Source of the DNA: Dichelobacter nodosus
GTDB taxonomy: Bacteria > Pseudomonadota > Gammaproteobacteria > Beggiatoales > Beggiatoaceae
Direction: 5' to 3'
DNA: 64,000 nt
Assembly (NCBI GenBank): GCA_020720085.1
Contig: DYPE01000001.1
Location: 1 to 64,000, forward strand
Shown piece by piece: positions 55,671 to 64,000 of this stretch. Every line of letters begins with the position of its first letter. Within the stretch, counting starts at the first letter, position 1. Below the pieces are notes generated by a model. The model was not told the DNA's origin. It saw nothing but the letters and a program-made list of their open reading frames with translations, and did not search any database. Both the position numbers and the translations under genes were made by a program.

Positions 55671-56187
55671 TTTGCCTCCTAAGAGTTCGTTTGAGTGGAT
55701 GATATACAACAAAATTAGGTGAAAAATGGAAGGATTGCACTAAGTTAGAAAGCCTCAGCGCCAGCGCACGGGAACCCGCGCATTGAGCAACCATCACGGC
55801 CCCAACCCGAATAGCCTTTTTCCACACTTTCGCCCAGCCATACATTGCCCAACTCCGAGAAGGTGGAGCCGGACACGATCCCCTGCGTCCCTAGATTTAA
55901 AGACACGAGAACCTGCTTCATGAAAAAGTCGCATAACCGACATTTTTCATAGAAATGTGTTATACAGAGAAGTGACAAAACAGTCAATGCCCACCCCTCA
56001 CCGTCTGGCAGGAACATAATAAAATACAAGTTATTAGGCCATGCGCTTCTCAAGCTTACCATTGGCGCGCAACACCTGATTGTACGTGATATGCCTGGAG
56101 GCAATAACCGGAATATTTTTGCATAAAAAAATAACATAATTTAATAATTAATGCTTTACAATCAAAATCATGGCCAACATACCCAAG
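55671..56187. other. 517-bp gap between ccoN and the ABC ATPase, no convincing gene
   Basis: The ccoN Shine-Dalgarno is at its left end. A minus-strand frame at 55745-56137 (with MKQVLVSLNLGTQGIVSG inside) is open, but no start has a ribosome site and no family is recognised. 56100-56175 is strongly AT-rich. No clear FNR box, terminator or RNA gene was found by eye. Confidence 0.4.
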
Positions 56188-57804
56188 TTACACGCTAAAC
56201 AACGAAGCATGTAGTAACGCTTGGGTATAGGGATGCTGAGGCTGGGTAAATAATTCTTCCACTGCGCCGCTTTCTACGAATTGGCCATGGCGCATGACCA
56301 CAATGCGGTGGGCCATTGCGCGAATCACGGCTAGATCATGGCTGATGAACAAGTAGCTCAGGCGGTGTTTGCCTTGCAGATCGCGCAGCAGTTCCAGCAC
56401 TTGTTTTTGTACGGAAACGTCGAGTGCGCTGGTGGGTTCGTCTAGCAAAATTAGGCGTGGTTCCACCATCAGCGCGCGGGCGATGGCGATGCGCTGGCGT
56501 TGACCACCTGAAAACTCATGGGGATAACGACTCATCATGCTTTCTTCCAGCCCCACTTCTGCGAGCATGGCGGCAATGCGTTGCCAGCGCTGACTGCGGT
56601 TGAGGTGGGGAAAATGCACGCGCAAGCCTTCGCCCACGATTTGTTCTATGGTCATGCGCGGTGACAGCGCGGCGTAGGGGTCTTGGAACACGATTTGAAA
56701 ATAACGGCGCAAAGGGCGCAATTGGCGCTGTTTCAAGCTGTCAATGCGAGTTTGGTTGAAAGTAATTTCGCCCTGGCAAGTTTGCAGGCGTAGCAGGCAC
56801 AGGCCCAGCGTGGTTTTGCCTGAGCCTGATTCGCCGACAATGCCCAGGGTTTCGCCGGGGTATAACTCGATATTGGCCTGATCTACCGCCCGCAGCACGC
56901 TGGCGCGGCGGAACCAATGGTTTTGTGTGGTAAATTGACACGAAACACCGCGCCCAGCCAATAATGCGGGTTGGGTATAGTCGGGTTGCGGTAGCGCGGC
57001 GTTGCGTTGTGGGCGGCTGTCGAGCAAGTGGCGGGTGTAGGCGTGACGAGGCTGGCTGAATATGGCACTCACTTGGTTTTCTTCGATAATTTCTCCCGCG
57101 CGCATCACGCACACGCGATCCGCGAAACGGCGCACCAGGTTGAGATCGTGGGTGATCAGCAATACCGCCATGCCGGTTTCGCGCTGAATATCTTCTAACA
57201 ATTCGAGAATTTGCAATTGAATGGTCACGTCCAACGCCGTGGTAGGTTCGTCGGCAATCAATAGGCTGGGGCCGCACGCCAATGCCATGGCAATCATGAC
57301 GCGCTGGCGTTGGCCGCCAGACAGCATGTGCGGGAAGGCATTAAAGCGTTGATGCGGTTCAACAATGCCAGTGCGCGCCAGCAATTCTAGCGCACGCTCG
57401 CGTGCGGCTTGGCGCGACAATGGAGTGTGCAACAGCAGAGTTTCCATGACTTGCGCGCCAATGGGATGCAAGGGGTTGAGCGAGGTCATGGGTTCTTGGA
57501 AAATCATGGCGATTTCTTTGCCACGCAGGCGGCGCAGGGTATCTTCGCTGCTGGCGAGCAAATCGCAATCTTGCCAATAAATCGCGCCGGAGTAGCGCAC
57601 CACGCCGCGCTCATGCAGGCGCGGGATGGACAGTGCGGTGACGGTTTTGCCTGAACCAGATTCACCCACCAGCGCCAATTTTTCCCCAGGCGCAAGGCTG
57701 AAGCTTACGTTGCGCACGACTGGCGTGTACTCGGCAAGTGCGGTAGCGGAGTAGGCGCGGAAGGCAACGGATAGCTGGTCAATGCGCAGTAAAGGGGAGG
57801 GCAT
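56188..57804 (-). CDS. yejF: Duplicated-domain peptide ABC transporter ATPase (YejF-like)
   Basis: A 538-residue protein with two complete ABC ATPase domains in tandem. The first has [49 protein letters not shown]. The second has [51 protein letters not shown] and an OPP-type end. This is the fused form of OppD/OppF, typical of YejF in peptide uptake. No permease or binding-protein genes adjoin it. The start [15 protein letters not shown] at 57804 matches the family; an earlier in-frame start adds unrelated residues. Confidence 0.88.
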   Translation of the reverse strand: MPSPLLRIDQLSVAFRAYSATALAEYTPVVRNVSFSLAPGEKLALVGESGSGKTVTALSIPRLHERGVVRYSGAIYWQDCDLLASSEDTLRRLRGKEIAMIFQEPMTSLNPLHPIGAQVMETLLLHTPLSRQAARERALELLARTGIVEPHQRFNAFPHMLSGGQRQRVMIAMALACGPSLLIADEPTTALDVTIQLQILELLEDIQRETGMAVLLITHDLNLVRRFADRVCVMRAGEIIEENQVSAIFSQPRHAYTRHLLDSRPQRNAALPQPDYTQPALLAGRGVSCQFTTQNHWFRRASVLRAVDQANIELYPGETLGIVGESGSGKTTLGLCLLRLQTCQGEITFNQTRIDSLKQRQLRPLRRYFQIVFQDPYAALSPRMTIEQIVGEGLRVHFPHLNRSQRWQRIAAMLAEVGLEESMMSRYPHEFSGGQRQRIAIARALMVEPRLILLDEPTSALDVSVQKQVLELLRDLQGKHRLSYLFISHDLAVIRAMAHRIVVMRHGQFVESGAVEELFTQPQHPYTQALLHASLFSV

Positions 57805-57900
57805 GTGGTGAACTCTGGTGCAGGATTTGCGCTGTGCCTGCAATGGGACAGCACAACGCATTGTGATAGCTTATGATTTTGAATGGATTTGCAAGTTGGA

Positions 57901-58380
57901 TTAGGTGAGCACGCCGCTGGCCAGCACTTCGGATTGCGCGATTAAGTTTTCTAAGTAATCCAAGTCAGGGAGCCAGATCTTTTCGTCTTGTAAGGTGACT
58001 GTGCCCAATAGCCCCGGGCGTTTATTGTCGCTGAATTTGCCTAAATGTTCCTCCTGCACAATGGCAGTATCCGGCATTTCTGCGCACACTACAGCATAAA
58101 ACGGGACTGTATCGCCCAATTGCAAGCCATACAGCACAACCACGTGTTGATCCTCGTATGCGGCATCTTGGCCGACTGCCAATCCAGACAATTTATCCCA
58201 ATGGACAACAACAATCGAATGGTTGCGCCATGGGAGCACGCCCGCAAGCCAAGCTTGCTTATGTGCGGGAACAGGTTCTATTTGTTTGGTTTTTAGGACT
58301 TCCGCCACCGTGGACGCAGGCAGTAAAATTTTCCCAACAGACACAGTTAATACTAAACAACGGATATTTTGTTTGCTCAT
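57901..58380 (-). CDS. CheW-like coupling protein (ChpC/PilI type)
   Basis: A 159-residue protein with a single CheW fold: LVLTVSVGKILLPASTVAEVLKTKQIEPVP, WLAGVLPWRNHSIVVVHWDKL and VVCAEMPDTAIVQEEHL. It would link receptors to, or modulate, the ChpA-like kinase encoded just upstream, whose stop codon it overlaps as ATGA. Accessory CheW-like genes after chpA are known in Pseudomonas-type Chp clusters; which of these it corresponds to cannot be told. Confidence 0.88.
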   Translation of the reverse strand: MSKQNIRCLVLTVSVGKILLPASTVAEVLKTKQIEPVPAHKQAWLAGVLPWRNHSIVVVHWDKLSGLAVGQDAAYEDQHVVVLYGLQLGDTVPFYAVVCAEMPDTAIVQEEHLGKFSDNKRPGLLGTVTLQDEKIWLPDLDYLENLIAQSEVLASGVLT

Positions 58381-61300
58381 GGCGACATGCGCTCCGCTAG
58401 CAATTGATTGATGTTTTCCAACAATTCCGCTTCATTGAAGGGTTTGCCCAAGTGGCGGGAAATGCCAATTTTGGCGGCACGCTCGCGGTGTTTGATCCCG
58501 GTGCGCGAGGTAATCATGATGATCGGCAAGTGTTTTAGGGTGTCGGTATTGCGGATTTGCGTAGCCAATTCAAAGCCGTCCATGCGCGGCATTTCAACGT
58601 CCAGCAGCATCAAATCAGGCACGCGCTCTTGCAATTGCGCCACTGCGTCCATGCCATCCTTGGCGGTCATCACTTCCATGCCTTGGCGGGCCAGCAGGCG
58701 GGCAGTGACTTTGCGCACGGTGATGGAATCATCCACCACCATGATGGTGGCGGTTTTAACGGGCACGGTGGGCGTGACGGTATCCACCACCACGGGCTGG
58801 ACGTAAATATTGGCGCGCATCAGGGTGAGCACGTCCAAAATAATGACCACGCGACCATCGCCCAAAATAGTTGCGCCAGCAATCCATTTAATGCCGCTCA
58901 ATTGTGGCCCTATCGATTTAACTACCACTTCTTTGCTGCCTTCAATGCCATCCACTACCAAGGCCATGCGGTGTTCGCCAGAACGCACCAGCAGCAAGGG
59001 CAGTAGGGGGAGATCGCCACCAGCCCGACCAAAACCGAGCATTTCTCCCAGATGGGAAATGCGGTATTGCTGGTGCATATAGGTAAAATATTTTTCTTCT
59101 AAATTCGATTGGATATGCACATCTTGCCAGGGCATACGCATGACGGCGTCAACATTGTGCAATGGGATGGCAAGCGTTTCTTCCCCTACATGCACCAGCA
59201 GCGCTTGACTGATGGTCATGGACATGGGCAGGCGGATCTCAAAAATCGTTCCTTTGCCGGTGATGGAATGAATTTTAAGCATTCCGCCCAATTGTTTGAT
59301 TTCGCTGTTGGCAATGTCCATGCCTACGCCCCGGCCCGATACCTGGGTGATGGTTTTGGCGGTGCTGAATGCCGGTTCGAGAATAAATTGTGCTAAGTCG
59401 GAATCAGGCACTTCTTGGTTGTATTTAATCAAGCCTTTTTCTTCGGCTTTTTTACGAATTGCTGGCAAATTGAGACCCGCGCCATCATCGGAGAGTTTGA
59501 TGACCAATTCCGCGCCCTCGCGCAACAATTCTATTTTTATAATGGCTGTAAGGGCTTTTCCTGCTTTGCTGCGCATTTCTGGCTCTTCCACGCCATGACC
59601 AATGGCGTTGCGCAACATGTGTTCCAGCGGCGCAACAATGCGATTAAGCACGGTGCGTTCAAATTCTATGCTGTCGTCATTGATGGTGAAATCCACTTGT
59701 TTGTGCAATTCTTTGGCAGTAAGCCTTGCAATTCGTTGTAGTCTTGGCGAAATTTGGCTGAACGGAATCATGCGTGTGCGCATGATGCCCTCTTGCAATT
59801 CTGTGCCAATGCGGTTTTGCTGCACCAGCAGAGAATCACTTTGGCGGGTCAGGTTTTTTAGATTTTCCTGAATATTTTGCAAGTCAGTTACCGTTTCCAT
59901 CAAACTGCGTGACAATTGCTGCATTGTGGAAAATTGATCCATTTCTAGTGGATCGAATTCTTCCCCATGCACTGCGCCCTTGTCTGCACCAGTGGGCTGG
60001 CGGTAGGTGGAAATAATCTGCACTTCTGTTTCAATCTCTAAGCGACGCAGCAAATCACGCAAGCGCAACACGGTTTGATCCATTTCCGTTAGATTGCCTT
60101 TTATTTTGCCTTGCTGCTGTTCCATATGCGCGCGCAAAATCGATAATTCGCCCGCCAGGTTAGTAAGTTTGTCAATCAAGGCTGCGCGCACGCGCACGCG
60201 CTCGTCGTTGTCCTCTTGCAGGGCAGACGGTGCATCCTGGCTTTTTTTGGTGGTGGGCGGTGTGGCCGTTGCCGTGGGCGGTAAAGATTGTTTTTGTGCG
60301 CGTTCGGAGGACGTTGGCGCGGGTTGTTCCGTTTTAATCGGTTTTGTTGGCGCGGCAAGCGTTGGTTTGGCCTTGCGAATTTCCGGCTCCGCTTGGGGGC
60401 TAGTGGGCCTGGGGATTTTTGCCATAGGCGCGCCGCTACCCGTGGCTTTGCTCGGCAGTGTATCTGTTCCGAGCGAATTGGCAATTCTGGCAATCAGTTC
60501 TGTCGGCACTTTCAGCGCTTCGCGCTTGCGCACCGATTCGAGCATAGTGGCCAATTCGTCCAAACTTTCCTGCACAATCAATTGCAAGTGCGGATTGGTG
60601 TGTGCGTTGCCTTCAGCAATGCGGGTGAGCACGGATTCCAGTTGATGGCTTAAATCTCCCATGGAGGAGATGCCCACCATGCGCGCGCCGCCTTTTAAGG
60701 TATGTAGCTCGCGCTGCAATTCTTTAATCAGCGGAATGTCGTCAGGCACGGACAGCCAAGCGGCCACCAAATTCTGGCTTTTTTCAAGAATTTCATCCGC
60801 TTCTTCCAAGAAAATGTCCATGAACTCATCCACCGCATCAGGAGGTGTTTCATACAAAATTTTAGGCTCTGGCAAAGGCTCAGGCTCAGGGGTGTCCACA
60901 GAAATCACCAGTTCTTCTAATTCAACCGCTTCCACCGCAGTTTGGCGTGCGTCGTGCGCGTGAGTTTTTTTCACCGGTTGTTTGGGGCGAGTCGCCACAG
61001 GTAGGTATTCTTCCTGTTCCAGCGCGCTGGCTTCTTCATGCGGGGGGAGGGGTTCTGGAATTTCTGCGGCCAGGCGTTTCCATGCGCCCACCAATTTACT
61101 GTAAATGCCTAAATCAATATCGGCTTCTTGACCTTCCAAAATTTTATGAATCATTTTGCCGCTTTCGGCCAGCAGCGCGAGCACATCCTTGCGTAAGGGA
61201 ATGTGGTGTTCTAGGCAACCCTGGGCATAGGTTTCCATGGGCGCGGCGAGCGAGGCGATGTTGTTCAGCCGGACATTGCGCGAACTGCCATTGAGGGTGT

Positions 61301-62420
61301 GCAATATGCGGAAAATTTCCCGCGTCATTGCACAAGGTGGATTTTTTTTGCACGCAATTAAAAAATTCTTCAGCGCAAGTAAGTGACTAGACGCCTCCTT
61401 GTGATAAATTGCCATCAATTCGGGATCAACTGCGTCTTCGTCTACCGGTGCGGCAACTTTTTTAGGTGGGGGTTCCGGTGGTGGCGTAACTGCGGCTGGT
61501 GGGGGGGGCGTGGGTAGCGGGCTGGCTTCAGGCAACGAGGGCAGTGCTAACTCTGGAAGTTCTGCTGCTTCCGGGGCTGAGGCGCTGGCATCCATGACAA
61601 AGGGAATGTCGTTGGCGAATGCCCCGCTGTCCACGTCCAGCATGGCTTCTTCGTCTGTCAGTGCGGGTACGTCTGTAAACGCATTTTCGGTTCCGTCTAA
61701 AGTCAATTCGGGTAAAATCAATTCGTTCTCTTCCTCTTCGCTGAGGATGGAGGGCAGGGAAAACGTTTCTTCTCCGTCCTGTCCGTCCTCTTCGCTGAGG
61801 ATAGAGGGCAGGGTAAAAGCCTCTTCTGCGTCCTCTCCGTCCTCTGTTGCGGGCAGCGCTGCGCTGTCAAGGCTTGACTGTGCAAGTGACACTTCCTTCG
61901 CAGCGGTTTCCCCAAGTGCCGCAGATGGCATGACAAATTCGCCCAATTCTTTGCCCTTGCTGGCAACAAAATGGTGCGCTTGTGAAATGAGCACATGTAC
62001 GGCTGGGTTCACCATGTTCTCCCCTTGTTGGAACTGTTCAATCAGCCGGGGGATGGCCTGGTTGGCGCGATTTACCAAGTCTTCTGCGGCACTGGAATAG
62101 GGGATTGCCCCCTCCACTAGGCGGTTAAACAAATTTTCCATCGCCCAGCCCAGCTCGCCAATGAGCATGGCCCCCACCAAACGTCCGCTGCCTTTGAGCG
62201 TATGAAAGGCGCGGCGCAGGTTGCCAGCAGCGTCTTTGTTGTTGGGGTTGGATTTCCATTGCGCATAGTTGACGCCAATTTCTTCTTGGACTTCTTGCAT
62301 CTCTTCAGCAAAAATCTCCAAAATCTCGTCATCAACTTCATCGTTGGTGGTATGTGCGGGCAGTTCGTACAAGGGTAAGGACATGGATTCACTCGCCGTC
62401 ATTGGTTGAAAATGTGACAT
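58377..62420 (-). CDS. chpA: ChpA-like hybrid chemosensory histidine kinase
   Basis: About 1347 residues. Three Hpt-type domains are visible, with AFHTLKGSGR (His73), ILHTLNGSSRN and ELHTLKGGARM. A Pro/Lys-rich linker leads to the CheA catalytic core: dimerisation helices, LEHMLRNAIGHGVEEPEMR (N box), LSDDGAGLNLPAIRKKAEEKG and VSGRGVGMDIANSEI (G boxes). A CheW domain follows, then a C-terminal receiver, MVVDDSITVRKVTARLLARQG, with phospho-Asp in LMLLDVEMPRMDG. This matches ChpA of type IV pilus/twitching pathways. The start is uncertain: ATG 62420 is used, but a TATAAT (62429-62424) just upstream would favour 62399 or 62384. A CheW gene overlaps its end. Confidence 0.93.
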   Translation of the reverse strand: MSHFQPMTASESMSLPLYELPAHTTNDEVDDEILEIFAEEMQEVQEEIGVNYAQWKSNPNNKDAAGNLRRAFHTLKGSGRLVGAMLIGELGWAMENLFNRLVEGAIPYSSAAEDLVNRANQAIPRLIEQFQQGENMVNPAVHVLISQAHHFVASKGKELGEFVMPSAALGETAAKEVSLAQSSLDSAALPATEDGEDAEEAFTLPSILSEEDGQDGEETFSLPSILSEEEENELILPELTLDGTENAFTDVPALTDEEAMLDVDSGAFANDIPFVMDASASAPEAAELPELALPSLPEASPLPTPPPPAAVTPPPEPPPKKVAAPVDEDAVDPELMAIYHKEASSHLLALKNFLIACKKNPPCAMTREIFRILHTLNGSSRNVRLNNIASLAAPMETYAQGCLEHHIPLRKDVLALLAESGKMIHKILEGQEADIDLGIYSKLVGAWKRLAAEIPEPLPPHEEASALEQEEYLPVATRPKQPVKKTHAHDARQTAVEAVELEELVISVDTPEPEPLPEPKILYETPPDAVDEFMDIFLEEADEILEKSQNLVAAWLSVPDDIPLIKELQRELHTLKGGARMVGISSMGDLSHQLESVLTRIAEGNAHTNPHLQLIVQESLDELATMLESVRKREALKVPTELIARIANSLGTDTLPSKATGSGAPMAKIPRPTSPQAEPEIRKAKPTLAAPTKPIKTEQPAPTSSERAQKQSLPPTATATPPTTKKSQDAPSALQEDNDERVRVRAALIDKLTNLAGELSILRAHMEQQQGKIKGNLTEMDQTVLRLRDLLRRLEIETEVQIISTYRQPTGADKGAVHGEEFDPLEMDQFSTMQQLSRSLMETVTDLQNIQENLKNLTRQSDSLLVQQNRIGTELQEGIMRTRMIPFSQISPRLQRIARLTAKELHKQVDFTINDDSIEFERTVLNRIVAPLEHMLRNAIGHGVEEPEMRSKAGKALTAIIKIELLREGAELVIKLSDDGAGLNLPAIRKKAEEKGLIKYNQEVPDSDLAQFILEPAFSTAKTITQVSGRGVGMDIANSEIKQLGGMLKIHSITGKGTIFEIRLPMSMTISQALLVHVGEETLAIPLHNVDAVMRMPWQDVHIQSNLEEKYFTYMHQQYRISHLGEMLGFGRAGGDLPLLPLLLVRSGEHRMALVVDGIEGSKEVVVKSIGPQLSGIKWIAGATILGDGRVVIILDVLTLMRANIYVQPVVVDTVTPTVPVKTATIMVVDDSITVRKVTARLLARQGMEVMTAKDGMDAVAQLQERVPDLMLLDVEMPRMDGFELATQIRNTDTLKHLPIIMITSRTGIKHRERAAKIGISRHLGKPFNEAELLENINQLLAERMSP

Positions 62421-62599
62421 GGCATTATACCGTACCGCTCTGGATTTTCCGAATAAGCGTTTAACAAACAGATGTTGCACCTGAGCACGGCGCAAGCAGG
62501 AGCACAAGCAGACGCTGGGACATGATGATAAAATCCTCCCTGAACATAAACGCTGCGCCTGCGTCACACCGCTGGCCTCCTTAACAAAAAGGAAATGCT

Positions 62600-64000
62600 T
62601 TGGCAACACATCTGCTCCGCGCCACCGCTGTGGTGGGCGGATTTACTTTATTATCCCGCGTGGTAGGGTTTGTGCGCGATTTGGTGATCGCCCAAACCTT
62701 CGGCGCGTCCGCCAGCGTGGACGCTTTTTTGGTGGCCTTCAAAATCCCCAATTTTCTCCGCCGATTGTTTGGCGAAGGCGCGTTCTCCCATGCTTTTGTG
62801 CCTGTGCTCAGTGAATACAAAGCACGCCGCACGCCAGAAGAAACGCGCCAACTCATTTCTGCCACTGCCGGCGCGCTGAGCGCTACGCTGGCGGGAGTCA
62901 CCTTGGCGGGGATATTGGCCGCGCCGCTGGTGGTGCTGTTGTTCGCGCCAGGATTTTACCAGCAGCCGGAAAAATATGCGCTCACGGTCACCATGCTGCA
63001 AATCACTTTTCCTTATTTGTTGCTAATTTGCCTGACTGCGTTTGCAGGCTCAATCCTCAATGCCCATGGCTATTTCGCGGTGCCCGCGTTTACACCGGTG
63101 TTGCTCAATGTCTGCATGATCGCTGGGGTGTGGTGGCTCGCGCCGCATTTAGAACACCCCATCGTAGCGCTGGCGTGGACTGTGCCGGTGGCTGGCGTGG
63201 TGCAACTGTTGTTTCAAGCGCCATTTCTTGCCCGCCTGCGCCTGCTGCCGCGCATCAGCGGTTTGCGCCCGTCTGCCTGGCGCGCGCACGAAGGCGTGAC
63301 GCGCATCTTGCGCCTGATGCTGCCCGCGATTTTTGGCGTATCCGTAACCCAAATTAATTTGTTGGTGGATACGTTGATGGCGTCTTTTTTGGTAACTGGC
63401 AGTGTGTCTTGGTTGTATTATGCCGACCGCTTGCTAGAGTTTCCGATTGGCGTATTCGGCATGGCATTATCCACCGTATTGCTGCCCACGTTGTCGCGCG
63501 CCATGGCCCACGAAGATTTAGCTGCGTATTCTGGCACACTCAACTGGGGATTGCGTTGGGTATTTCTGATCGGCGCGCCCTGTGCTGCTGGCTTACTGGT
63601 GCTGGCAGCACCGCTGATGGCCACGCTATTTTTTTACGGCCAATTCACCGCACGCGACGTGCTGATGAGCAGTTACGCCCTCATGGCTTATACTGGCGGC
63701 TTGCTGGGCTTTGTGCTGATCAAAGTGCTGGCCTCCGGCTTTTACGCGCGCCAAGATACGCGCACGCCAGTGCGCATCGGTGTAATCGCCATGATTGCCA
63801 ATATTACTATTAATTTATTGTTGGTATGGCATCTCCATCATGTCGGATTGGCACTCGCCACTGCGTGTTCGGCATTGCTCAATGCAGCGCTGTTGTTCCT
63901 GGCATTGCGCCGCAAGTCGTGGTTTATACCAGAACTTGGCTGGTGGCAATTTCTCGCGCGTGTGGCTATTGCCACGCTGGGCATGGCCACGGGCTTGATG
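62600..64000 (+). CDS. murJ: Lipid II flippase MurJ, 3' end beyond window
   Basis: 467 residues are visible of a protein usually about 510-520 long. The start is TTG at 62600, with AAGGA six bases ahead, giving LATHLLRATAVVGGFTLLSRVVGFVRDLVIAQTFGAS. The arginines in SRVVGFVRD and in KIPNFLRRLFGEGAFSHAFVPVL are the conserved MurJ features. Further membrane helices of the MATE-like fold continue to the edge. It flips lipid II for peptidoglycan synthesis. It is divergent from chpA with about 180 bp between. Confidence 0.96.
   Translation, partial: MATHLLRATAVVGGFTLLSRVVGFVRDLVIAQTFGASASVDAFLVAFKIPNFLRRLFGEGAFSHAFVPVLSEYKARRTPEETRQLISATAGALSATLAGVTLAGILAAPLVVLLFAPGFYQQPEKYALTVTMLQITFPYLLLICLTAFAGSILNAHGYFAVPAFTPVLLNVCMIAGVWWLAPHLEHPIVALAWTVPVAGVVQLLFQAPFLARLRLLPRISGLRPSAWRAHEGVTRILRLMLPAIFGVSVTQINLLVDTLMASFLVTGSVSWLYYADRLLEFPIGVFGMALSTVLLPTLSRAMAHEDLAAYSGTLNWGLRWVFLIGAPCAAGLLVLAAPLMATLFFYGQFTARDVLMSSYALMAYTGGLLGFVLIKVLASGFYARQDTRTPVRIGVIAMIANITINLLLVWHLHHVGLALATACSALLNAALLFLALRRKSWFIPELGWWQFLARVAIATLGMATGLM

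Noticed and set aside
55680-55760. FNR/ANR box upstream of ccoN
   Set aside because: Only half-site-like bases (TGAGTGGATGAT) are present; no TTGAT-N4-ATCAA match by eye.
55745-56137. 130-residue minus-strand reading frame between ccoN and the ABC ATPase gene
   Set aside because: No ribosome site, no recognised motif, and the frame includes a strongly AT-rich intergenic stretch.

Overview
The window is a chromosomal segment of a gammaproteobacterium of moderate GC content. The evidence is a set of gammaproteobacterial gene neighbourhoods: thrS-infC-rpmI-rplT-pheS-pheT-ihfA-merR, kdsC-lptCAB-rpoN-hpf-hprK, hisE-tatABC, the ccoNOQP cbb3 oxidase and a Chp-type chemosensory kinase. The combination of a TpsA exoprotein with a TPR-CHAT protein, HPr kinase and cbb3 oxidase recalls Thiotrichales-type filamentous or sulfur-oxidising bacteria, but that placement is a low-confidence inference.

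Layout. 0-2 kb is a graveyard of insertion sequences: a multiply frameshifted IS91-type transposase, a secreted protein gene, and an IS1182-type transposase that carries a 92-bp MITE with a perfect 8-bp target duplication. 2-8 kb holds a membrane protein, a two-partner-secretion exoprotein (no TpsB partner in view) and a TPR-CHAT protease-like protein. 8-18 kb is a long minus-strand run of housekeeping genes, read in the order tRNA-Val, thrS, infC, rpmI, rplT, pheS, pheT, ihfA, merR, hpt, leuD and two uncharacterised genes. 18-25 kb, also minus, holds an Fe-S flavoprotein, a 146-bp cruciform-forming element, a Kef-type antiporter, a proteasome-like Ntn hydrolase, glgA, tatCBA and hisE. 25.5-33 kb, plus strand, is the LPS-transport and sigma-54 block followed by hprK, a CbiM-like membrane protein and algC. 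33-36 kb has a periplasmic binding protein with a chemoreceptor and an Mrr nuclease remnant. 36-43 kb has an M23 peptidase, a HIT protein, nadB and sufCD. 43-45.2 kb is an accessory scar: a STAND/NB-ARC ATPase cut off by a dead IS3-family element. 45-49 kb has fabI and valS. 49-52.3 kb is a tightly coupled three-gene cassette (HEPN-like protein, ParA/MinD-like ATPase, second P-loop ATPase) of unknown function. 52.4-55.7 kb encodes the cbb3 oxidase; 56-64 kb has a YejF-type ABC ATPase, a CheW-like protein, a ChpA-like hybrid kinase and the start of murJ.

Most genes are ordinary core functions. The most interesting material is accessory. First, the HEPN/ParA/ATPase cassette at 49.0-52.3 kb is a candidate undescribed system. 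Second, a family of short hairpin repeats (constant loop GAGCNTGTCGA, varying stems with compensatory changes) occurs seven times, and four copies interrupt transposase genes, two of them as 23-nt insertions by reading-frame reconstruction. Third, a second hairpin family (loop GAACG) is found inside hisE and an M23 peptidase gene. Fourth, a third repeat occurs twice, each time near a truncated defence-type gene.
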